Shown here piece by piece: positions 57,396 through 64,000 of a DNA stretch of 64,000 nucleotides. Position 1 is the stretch's first letter. Every line of letters starts with the position of its first letter. The stretch covers positions 1 to 64,000 of the forward strand of contig JBCBRY010000018.1 of NCBI GenBank assembly GCA_039819485.1, read 5' to 3'. The notes beneath the pieces were generated by a model. It worked only from the letters and a program-made list of their open reading frames with translations. It was not told the origin of the DNA and did no database searches. The DNA comes from UBA6168 sp039819485 (GTDB lineage: Bacteria > Bacteroidota > Bacteroidia > Chitinophagales > Saprospiraceae). The position numbers and the translations under genes are program-made.

Positions 57396-58958
57396 ATGAA
57401 AAATCTGCCCAGTATTTTCAATGATGTCATTGGTCCTATCATGAGAGGCCCTTCCAGCTCACATACTGCTGCCTCATGGCGGGTAGGCAAAATGGCGGTG
57501 CAAATGTTGAACGAACCACTTCGGTCCGCATTGATTGAATTTGACCGGGACGGTGCATGGGCAACTAATTTCCGAGAACAAGGTACCGTCCTGGGAATGG
57601 ACGGTGGTTTGCTGGAAATTGATATGGCTGACAATGAGATGAAAAGAACGGGTGAAATCGCCCGGCAACGGGGCATCGAGATAAATTATGCCGTCAGTTC
57701 TTTCGAAAACAACCATGCTAATAGCATGCAACTCACTCTGCAAGGCACCGCTGGCAGACAGCTGAAATTACTGGCAGCTTCGCTGGGTGGCGGAAGTTTT
57801 GAATTGCAAAAAGTTGACGGTTTTAAAATACACACGAAAGGGGATTTCCATCATTCTTTGATTTGGACAAGTGAGGATATTGGAACGGAATTAAGGGAGA
57901 TTTTACCCGAAGGTGCTGTTTTGCACACCCGTAAAAAAACAGATGAATATTTATACATTTTTGATTGCAACCGACCTTTTGAAAAAGGATGGCTCAATCA
58001 TATTGAGCGATTTGAGGAAGTTGAAAAAGTTGCAGATGTACTGCCCGTCATGCCGATCGTTTCCGGCCGGGAAGCTGCCTTGCCATTTGACGATATTGCA
58101 TCATTGATAGAATACAGTCAATCAGAAAACCTGACCTTGGGCCAGCTCGGCCTGATGTATGAAAAGCATCGCAGTGGCCTGCCCGAAGAAGCCCTCAAAG
58201 CCAAAATGAAAAACCTCATTGAGATCATTGAAGGTAGCATTGCTACTGGTCTGGCCGGAACCGATTTTGACGACCGCATTTTACCTCAGCAATCACATTT
58301 GGTCAAAAAAGCAGAGCGGTCAAAAAAGATATTACAAGGTTCTATTATCAATAAAATAGTGGAAAATGTAGCTGCCATCATGGAATCTAAAAGTGCGTTG
58401 GAAGTAATCGTTGCCAACCCCACCGCTGGTTCCTGTGGCACTGTCGGAGCTGCTCTAAAGGCGGTGGCTGATGATGTGGAAGCGACTTTGGCAGATAAAA
58501 TAATGGCTTATTTCGCCGGGGGGCTGGTTGGTGCGTATTTCGCCATGGGCCCTGGGTTTTCTGCGGAAGAACATGGATGCCAGGTCGAATGCGGAGCCTC
58601 AGCAGGAATGGCCGCAGCAGGAATAGTGGAGTTTTTTGGAGGCACTGCCGGGCAGGCACTGGGGGCTGCGTCCATGGCTATACAAAATATGATTGGTCTG
58701 GTCTGCGATCCGATTGCCGACCGGGTGGAGGCACCTTGTCTGGGCAAGAATACCAGCGCTGCGGTGAATGCCCTGTCTTCCGCCACAATGGCAGTAGCTG
58801 GTTTTGCCCATCTCATCCCTTTGGACCAGGTGTTGGAGACCGTGCAACGGGTGAGTGCCGATATGCCGACTTGCGTAAAGTGTACAGGTTTGGGCGGGCT
58901 GGCAGTAACGCCGGCGGCCAAGGCATTAAAGGAAAAACTGGAAAAGGTGAGGACGTGA
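57396..58958 (+). CDS. sdaA: Iron-sulphur L-serine dehydratase (ammonia-lyase)
   Basis: Converts L-serine to pyruvate and ammonia with a [4Fe-4S] cluster. The 520 residues join both parts in one chain: the beta-type domain first (MRGPSSSHTAASWRVGKMA, with the conserved SSSHT) and the alpha/catalytic domain after about 250 (GSIATGLAGTDF, ANPTAGSCGTVGAALKAVAD). Cys395, Cys437 and Cys448 have the spacing (42 and 11) known for the cluster ligands of type 2 enzymes. Also CQVECGASAGMAAAG and the C-terminal CVKCTGLGGLAVTP. The position between a T9SS gene and the giant adhesin shows no operon. The catabolic role complements serA upstream in the window, which makes serine. Confidence 0.93.
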   Translation: MKNLPSIFNDVIGPIMRGPSSSHTAASWRVGKMAVQMLNEPLRSALIEFDRDGAWATNFREQGTVLGMDGGLLEIDMADNEMKRTGEIARQRGIEINYAVSSFENNHANSMQLTLQGTAGRQLKLLAASLGGGSFELQKVDGFKIHTKGDFHHSLIWTSEDIGTELREILPEGAVLHTRKKTDEYLYIFDCNRPFEKGWLNHIERFEEVEKVADVLPVMPIVSGREAALPFDDIASLIEYSQSENLTLGQLGLMYEKHRSGLPEEALKAKMKNLIEIIEGSIATGLAGTDFDDRILPQQSHLVKKAERSKKILQGSIINKIVENVAAIMESKSALEVIVANPTAGSCGTVGAALKAVADDVEATLADKIMAYFAGGLVGAYFAMGPGFSAEEHGCQVECGASAGMAAAGIVEFFGGTAGQALGAASMAIQNMIGLVCDPIADRVEAPCLGKNTSAAVNALSSATMAVAGFAHLIPLDQVLETVQRVSADMPTCVKCTGLGGLAVTPAAKALKEKLEKVRT

Positions 58959-59004
58959 ATTGTTTAATTGGCTGCTTAGTTTTTCTTCGTCTAATCACTA
59001 CGTC

Positions 59005-59103
59005 GTACTGATTTACCAACTTAGGGGCAGCCCCGGCGGTGACACCGTTTTAAAAAAGTGTTACCGCTAAACCAAGCCTGGTTACAAATTTGTGAATCAT
59101 TAC
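59005..59103. repeat. 100-bp palindromic dispersed element R1, copy 2
   Basis: Same element as 22953-23052: begins GTACTGATTTACCAACTTAG, has the middle GCGGTGACACCG / GTGTTACCGC hairpin and ends AATCATTAC. The inner palindrome is less perfect than in copy 1. It lies 47 bp after the sdaA stop in the convergent gap before the giant adhesin. Flanks ACGTC and ACGAC extend the inverted ends slightly. Confidence 0.8.
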
Positions 59104-59137
59104 AACTACGACTTAACAAAAAGCAACAAAATTGTTG

Positions 59138-59197
59138 CGCAGAGGGCACAGAGACATTCCTTAAAAAGTCTCCTCTGCGTACTCTGTGCCCTCTGCG
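59138..59197. repeat. R4-type hairpin (CGCAGAGG family)
   Basis: CGCAGAGGGCACAGAG (59138-59153) and CTCTGTGCCCTCTGCG (59182-59197) are exact reverse complements. It belongs to the rRNA-like-looking CGCAGAG repeat words common between Bacteroidota genes. It ends 23 bp before the stop of the adhesin gene (minus strand) and may be its terminator; the minus-side flank has no clear U-run. Confidence 0.7.
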
Positions 59198-59219
59198 TGA
59201 GCCACCCCTCTTTTTTTTG

Positions 59220-62200
59220 TCACCTAATTAAGGTCACCTCTCCCTCATACAGCCCTACCTGCCCATCCATAAATTCCACTTCCGCAAACCAGACATAAAC
59301 ACCGGGGTTCATCATTTCTCCTTTGAAACGTCCGTCCCAACCCACGGAAAGGTTGTTGGGTGGAAATTCAAATTGTTCAAACACGAGGTCGCCCCACCGA
59401 TCAAAGATGAGCAGACTTTTGATCTCTTTCACCTGCCCGCCAGCAAAGAGCGTAAATTCATCATTGACGGCATCGTTGTTCGGACTGAAAGCATTGGGAC
59501 CATAGACATTGCGGGCCTTTTGGACGAAAATGGCCACATCATCAGAATAAGTACAACCGTTAAGATCGGTTATTGTCAGCGTGTATATGATGTCGTTAAT
59601 TGGTGTGGCGGTGGGCATTTCACAGTCACTGCAACTGAGCAAGGAATCTGGTTCCCAAAGGAAAGAAGCAGGGTCAAAGTCCAGCTCTGGTACCAGTGTG
59701 ACACTTTCACCAAGGTCGATGGACTGGTCGTCACCCAGATCAAAAAGTGGTGGATCAGGAAATGGCAAAAAGATGTCCTGTGTTTGGATCGTCCCCACTG
59801 CATCCAGCACGGTCAACAGATAAAAGCCATTCTCCAAATTGTCATAAACAAAGGGAAAGATGGCAACCACCGTCGAATTGCCTCCATTGAGAGCGATGGT
59901 GTAGGGTGGTTGTCCTCCAGTAATGGACTCGACCACGATCGATCCGTCACTGCCAAATTCACAGGTGGTGGAATTGCCCTGGAGCGTGATTTCAATTTCA
60001 GTTTGCTCAAAAGTCAGGCTGATAAAGACGATGGAATCGCAGCCGTTTATGCTTTGTCCGGCAAGAATTTCGGTGCCGCTGGGGTTGTTTTGGTTGTACT
60101 CGGTTCCATTCACGGTGATTGATCCACCCTGAGCAAGCAACTCTTCAATCGTGCTTGTGGCTTCGGGGAAAAAGCTCAATTGCACCGCGACGGTTGAGTC
60201 ACATCCGTTGATGCTTCCTCCGGGGAAGGTCTCGCTACCGGCCGGGTTGTTTTCATTGTAAACGATGCCATTTATGGTCAATGAATCACCGGAACAAAGA
60301 GTTTCCTGAATAGCAAAAACGACCTCGTCGGTAAATGTAAGATCGACAAAAAGAATTGAGTCACAACCGGTTACACTTCCCCCCTGGATGATTTCCGTAC
60401 CCGACGGATTGTTTTCATTGTACTCCGTGTTATTGATTGTAATGCTGCTGCCGCTGCAGAGCTGTTGATTAAAACTTCCTTCAAAAGGCAGGTAAAAATC
60501 GATGTCTATTTCAATGATAGAGTCGCATCCGTTTACATCGGCATTCAACAATATTTCCTCTCCGTCGGCATTGTTTTCATTGTAGACCGTACCATTGATT
60601 GTGATACTGGTTCCAAAGCAAAGTGTCTCCACGAACTCAACTTCGTTGGCCGGGAAGAAGCCAAGTTGGACATCAATGATGGAATCACATCCAAGTATGC
60701 TACCATTCGGGATGATCTCCGATCCAGAGGGCATTGCTGCATTATAGGTGTTTCCGTTAACGTTGATTGAGCCGCCAGGGCACAAGGTCGAATCGATTTC
60801 CTCAACGACTTCGTTACTGAATTCCAAATCCACAATAATCGTCGAGTCACATCCATTCACACTGCCACCGATTATGATTTCAATTCCATCGGGCATAGTT
60901 TCATCGTAAGTCGTTCCATTGACGATTACCGAACCACCCGTGCAAAATTGATTATCCACTAATGAAGCGGCTTCATTATAAAAACCCAGTGAAATATTAA
61001 TTACAGAGTCACAACCTAAAACACTACCACCAAGCAATGTTTCCATACCAGAGGGGTTGGCTTCATCGTAGGTGGTCCCGTTTACAATCACCGAATCACC
61101 TGCACAAATTGTAGGAGTGAAATTGAAAGTCACTTCGTCCGTAAAAGTTACGTTCACATTGATGATGGAGTCACATCCATTGATGCTGGCATCAGGGATG
61201 GTGTCGATACCGCTCGGATTATTTTCATCATAAATTTCACCATTGATGGTGATACTTCCTCCGGCACAAAGTTCTGGTGAAACGACGGCAGAGGCCGGTG
61301 CATAGAAAGAAAGATTTATGAGGACAGTGGAGTCACAACCCAATATAGAGCCATTCGGGAATGTCTCCTGGCCAGAAGGATTATTGGCATCGTATGTTTC
61401 ACCATTCACGATGATCGACCCTCCGGGACAGAGTGTTGGTTCGAGGTTTTCGAACACCTCATCGTTAAAACTGAGGTTAACTGAAATGATGGAATCGCAA
61501 CCATTGATCGCACCCGCTCCCACTGTCTCAATTCCATTAGGATTGTTTTCGTTATACGTTTCTCCATTAACAATTAAACTACCGCCGGTACATAAAATTT
61601 CATTAATAAATGTAGTATCCGCTGCAAAAAAAGTAAGGGCAATATTGACCGTTGAATCACAGCCGTTGCTTCCTCCATTGGTAAACACCTCCGTGCCATT
61701 TGGCGTATTTTCATCATAAATACTCCCGTTGATGACGATGGATTCTCCGGCACATAAAGTCGAGTTGAAATTCTCGATGATTTCAGCTTCAACTGTTATT
61801 GTTTGGGATTGGGAGGAACTCGGATCACTACAATTTACATCTTCGAGGTCAGCGATAAACACTTCTAACAAACCCCCTTGAAAACCGAAATCATCCGGGC
61901 AAATGGTTACCGTAGCCGTGTTGTCATTATAGCCGGTGATGGTATCCCTGATCTCCGTATTCCCAAAATCAATGAGGATGACCGATGTGTAGTTGTAGGG
62001 CGCTACGCCGGTAAAGGTCACTTCCAGGTCATAACAGTCAGTCTGGCAGATAGTGGCACCTGGCCCAAGCAGGGCGTCCAATTCATAAAAAGAAACCGGA
62101 ATCCCCTGCGCCACCGACAAGCATGGGTCAGTAAGATCTACGCCGCCACTGCCGTCATCGTTTCCAGCCACCGCCGAAACGTAATAAGTTTGACCTAAAA

Positions 62201-64000
62201 CAATCCCGGACATGGGGTAGGAAATAGTGGTGGTGGTACTGGTAGCAAGCACATTACCGAGTGTCGTACCTGCGTTGGTGTGCAGCACAAAAATCAGGTT
62301 GTCATCTGTGTCCAGATTTTCTCCGTCATGCACGACGGAAATGTCCATTCCTTCGCAAAGCAGCAGCGGGGAATTGGTGAAATCCATGTCCCCTGCATCG
62401 GTTGCGCAAGCACAATTAGCTGAACCGGATATAGTCACTGGCCCACAGCCTTGGGCGTCATCCAGTTCGAACGAATAATTTGTTCCGCTGGGAAAAGGAG
62501 TCGATGTGAAAGCATTGCCAGTGACAGCATTTCCGTCAATTGTAAAAGGGGCATTACTTCCGGTAATATCAAAACTGACCGTGAACTCTTGCGTATTAGG
62601 GTCGCATTCTTCGTCCAGGTTGGAAAAAGCAGGTGCTGCGAAAACTTCGATCTCCGTCGTGTCAGGCTGGGTACAATCCGCGGTTGGTGTAAAGATGATT
62701 TCGACTGATCCCGATTGGTTCGCAGGATCAAACTCGTTTCCGGACACACCGGGGCCAGACCAGGTACCAGTTGGAAAGTTGGGATCTGCCAGGTCATTTA
62801 AGTCAAACAGGCCGTTGTTTTGGCAAATAGAGGCTGCACTTAAACCTGGTTGGGCCGTTTCACTGACGGTTATAAAGGTGTTGCCAATGTTCACACAAGC
62901 TGCGGTGGGCGTAAATGTCAAATTGATATTTCCACTCAAGCCGGCTGGGTCGAAATTATTACCTGTTACCCCATCACCTGACCAGGTACCGGCCGGGTAG
63001 TTGGGGTCGGCAAGATTGGTCAAATTGAACAGCCCTGCCGTTTCACATAAAGCGGCTGTATCCAGGTCGGGCGTACCGGCAATATTTACCATAACAAAAG
63101 TGGAAGTGGTGGTCACGCAGTTTCCGGTAGGCTCGAAGGTCAATGCAATGTTTCCTGAAAGACCTGCCGGATCAAACTCTGTCCCCGATACACCGTTGCC
63201 CGACCAGGTGCCATTCGGAAAGTTGGGATCTTGCAAAGTGGTTAAATCCAGTGGAGGGTCAGATTCGCAGAGTATTGCCTCATCAAGATTTGGTGTACCG
63301 GCGCTTTCCACAGTTATAAAAGTTGCTGTTTGAAAAGCACAGGCATTAATGGGTGTGAAAGTAAGCGTAAACGTGCCGGTCAGCCCATTCGGATCAAACT
63401 CATCCCCGACAACTCCGACTCCAGCCCAATCGCCCTCGGGGAAGAATGGATCAACCAACAAGTCTAAATTGTACAGTCCGGAACTTTCGCAGATAGTGGT
63501 GTCCCCCAGGTCAGGTGTGCCAGGCGGGATAATAAATATATTAGCAGAAGCAGTAGCTACACAGTTTTGAGCAGGCAGGTAATTCAATATGATAGTACCA
63601 CTCAAACCAGAAGGATCAAACATGTTTCCGCCACTAACATTAGGGCCGGCCCAATCTCCACCTGGATACAAGGGGTCTTCTATCTGTGTTAAATCATATA
63701 CCCCTTCCGTTTCACATAAAGTCGCTGAACCGAGAGAAGGTGTCATTTCAAGATTGACGGTGATGGTGGTGGTTACGGCCTCAACACAGGCTTGTGAAGA
63801 AGTGAATGTAATGACATTGGTACCGGGTAATCCGGAAGGATTAAATGAGGTGCCTGTTACGCCTGGGCCACTCCAATCGCCAAGTGGATAGGAAGGGTCT
63901 TGCAGAGGAATCAAATCGATCAGGCCATCGGTCTCACACGCAGTAGCTGTCGATAATATTGGTGTGGCAGCCATGTCAACTGTTACATCAGTTGATGCAA
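59220..64000 (-). CDS. Giant repetitive T9SS adhesin (5' end outside window)
   Basis: Open frame of more than 1,590 codons; no stop or true start occurs before the window edge, so the gene continues upstream. The internal Met at 63974 is arbitrary. In order from that Met: six 74-residue units (1-448; ...CETxGLxDLxxLxDPxxPxGxWSGxGVxGxxFDPxGLSG...), a non-repeated part with several Cys (449-733), eleven 54-residue units (734-1326; LCxGxSIxVNGxxYxENNPSGxExxxxGSxxGCDS), Ig-like strands (about 1327-1480) and a type B gliding-motility C-terminal domain (about 1490-1584; NAFSPNNDAVNDEFTLFAGG). Each 54-residue unit has two Cys that may pair. Surface-exposed, probably adhesive or for gliding. The 222 bp and 162 bp DNA repeats can recombine. 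Confidence 0.93.
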   Translation of the reverse strand, partial: ASTDVTVDMAATPILSTATACETDGLIDLIPLQDPSYPLGDWSGPGVTGTSFNPSGLPGTNVITFTSSQACVEAVTTTITVNLEMTPSLGSATLCETEGVYDLTQIEDPLYPGGDWAGPNVSGGNMFDPSGLSGTIILNYLPAQNCVATASANIFIIPPGTPDLGDTTICESSGLYNLDLLVDPFFPEGDWAGVGVVGDEFDPNGLTGTFTLTFTPINACAFQTATFITVESAGTPNLDEAILCESDPPLDLTTLQDPNFPNGTWSGNGVSGTEFDPAGLSGNIALTFEPTGNCVTTTSTFVMVNIAGTPDLDTAALCETAGLFNLTNLADPNYPAGTWSGDGVTGNNFDPAGLSGNINLTFTPTAACVNIGNTFITVSETAQPGLSAASICQNNGLFDLNDLADPNFPTGTWSGPGVSGNEFDPANQSGSVEIIFTPTADCTQPDTTEIEVFAAPAFSNLDEECDPNTQEFTVSFDITGSNAPFTIDGNAVTGNAFTSTPFPSGTNYSFELDDAQGCGPVTISGSANCACATDAGDMDFTNSPLLLCEGMDISVVHDGENLDTDDNLIFVLHTNAGTTLGNVLATSTTTTISYPMSGIVLGQTYYVSAVAGNDDGSGGVDLTDPCLSVAQGIPVSFYELDALLGPGATICQTDCYDLEVTFTGVAPYNYTSVILIDFGNTEIRDTITGYNDNTATVTICPDDFGFQGGLLEVFIADLEDVNCSDPSSSQSQTITVEAEIIENFNSTLCAGESIVINGSIYDENTPNGTEVFTNGGSNGCDSTVNIALTFFAADTTFINEILCTGGSLIVNGETYNENNPNGIETVGAGAINGCDSIISVNLSFNDEVFENLEPTLCPGGSIIVNGETYDANNPSGQETFPNGSILGCDSTVLINLSFYAPASAVVSPELCAGGSITINGEIYDENNPSGIDTIPDASINGCDSIINVNVTFTDEVTFNFTPTICAGDSVIVNGTTYDEANPSGMETLLGGSVLGCDSVINISLGFYNEAASLVDNQFCTGGSVIVNGTTYDETMPDGIEIIIGGSVNGCDSTIIVDLEFSNEVVEEIDSTLCPGGSINVNGNTYNAAMPSGSEIIPNGSILGCDSIIDVQLGFFPANEVEFVETLCFGTSITINGTVYNENNADGEEILLNADVNGCDSIIEIDIDFYLPFEGSFNQQLCSGSSITINNTEYNENNPSGTEIIQGGSVTGCDSILFVDLTFTDEVVFAIQETLCSGDSLTINGIVYNENNPAGSETFPGGSINGCDSTVAVQLSFFPEATSTIEELLAQGGSITVNGTEYNQNNPSGTEILAGQSINGCDSIVFISLTFEQTEIEITLQGNSTTCEFGSDGSIVVESITGGQPPYTIALNGGNSTVVAIFPFVYDNLENGFYLLTVLDAVGTIQTQDIFLPFPDPPLFDLGDDQSIDLGESVTLVPELDFDPASFLWEPDSLLSCSDCEMPTATPINDIIYTLTITDLNGCTYSDDVAIFVQKARNVYGPNAFSPNNDAVNDEFTLFAGGQVKEIKSLLIFDRWGDLVFEQFEFPPNNLSVGWDGRFKGEMMNPGVYVWFAEVEFMDGQVGLYEGEVTLIR
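59997..61775 (-). repeat. Eleven tandem 162-bp (54-residue) repeats within the adhesin
   Basis: Residues 734-1326 of the frame form eleven units with consensus LCxGGSIxVNGxxY and GSxxGCDSxIxVxLxF. Ten units have both Cys; the last unit has LLAQGGS where the others have LCxGGS, so its second Cys is unpaired. The DNA units are diverged, which argues against very recent expansion. Confidence 0.95.
62631..63974 (-). repeat. Six tandem 222-bp (74-residue) repeats within the adhesin
   Basis: Residues 1-448 form six units. The first one is preceded by another (TDVTVDMAATP) that runs past the window edge, so the array is longer. Consensus: Cys-x-x-x-G-L-x-D-L, then D-P-x-F-P-x-G-x-W-S-G-x-G-V and F-D-P-x-G-L-S-G, ending with Cys in the LTFTPxxxC strand. 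Confidence 0.93.

Noticed and set aside
59373..60122. 249-codon plus-strand frame opposite the giant adhesin
   Set aside because: It is the antisense of a highly repetitive coding region, where long open antisense frames arise from the codon pattern; no family features.
1..64000. Insertion sequences, prophage, tRNA or rRNA genes
   Set aside because: I found no transposase, integrase, phage structural gene or tRNA-like cloverleaf with a T-loop motif; only small non-coding repeats are present.

Overview
The window comes from a member of the phylum Bacteroidota, most likely the Saprospiria (Saprospiraceae or Lewinella-like). Three things point there. Secreted proteins end in type IX secretion (T9SS) sorting domains of both kinds: the short FPNP type A and the gliding-motility-associated FSPNNDGxND type B. 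LytS/LytTR, ECF sigma/anti-sigma and TPR-CHAT proteins are present. Starts generally lack Shine-Dalgarno sequences. I see no rRNA, tRNA, CRISPR array, transposase gene or phage gene. This is chromosomal sequence in which small non-coding elements, not large mobile elements, supply the repeats.

Layout. 1-4.9 kb: a T9SS-exported amidase whose 3' end is replaced by a fold-back inverted repeat, then serA, folD and a PspA-like membrane coiled-coil protein. 5.4-11.4 kb: a T9SS cargo protein, a large periplasmic TPR-CHAT peptidase, an ECF sigma factor and a one-TM anti-sigma-like protein carrying TPRs. These last three look like one signalling module. 11.4-13.8 kb: a leftward run of small soluble proteins (YjbR, DUF2461, SnoaL-like, VOC). 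14-22 kb: two long helical proteins of unknown function, a SigK/RskA-like sigma/anti-sigma pair, rpe and a MATE exporter. 23-28.4 kb: a leftward cluster of a DoxX-like membrane protein, LytTR regulator, LytS-type kinase and two membrane proteins, one ABA4-like. 28.8-37.4 kb: exported proteins, namely a vanadium-haloperoxidase/PAP2 protein with MopE repeats, a large lipoprotein, a small secreted protein and a CotH-kinase protein. 37.5-48.4 kb: metabolism (Gfo/Idh/MocA, B3/B4, aminotransferase, ppk1, DUF72, methyltransferases, GNAT, DUF2891). 49-59 kb: uvrA, an AbiC-like two-TM protein, a LamG/beta-trefoil protein, an OmpA lipoprotein, a T9SS type B protein and L-serine dehydratase. 59.2-64 kb: the C-terminal 1.6 kaa of a giant repetitive T9SS adhesin that runs off the window.

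Between the genes there are several dispersed non-coding families: a ~115-128 bp element with inverted ends (3 copies), a 100 bp palindromic element (2 copies), a GC-rich ~75 bp element (2 copies), CGCAGAGG-type hairpins, and long hairpins built of short iterated words that sit directly before start codons (six sites). A 20 bp tandem array lies at 20.1 kb, and an aptamer-plus-terminator-like arrangement lies before the DoxX gene. The most interesting candidates are the TPR-CHAT / sigma / TPR-anti-sigma module and the start-codon-abutting hairpins.
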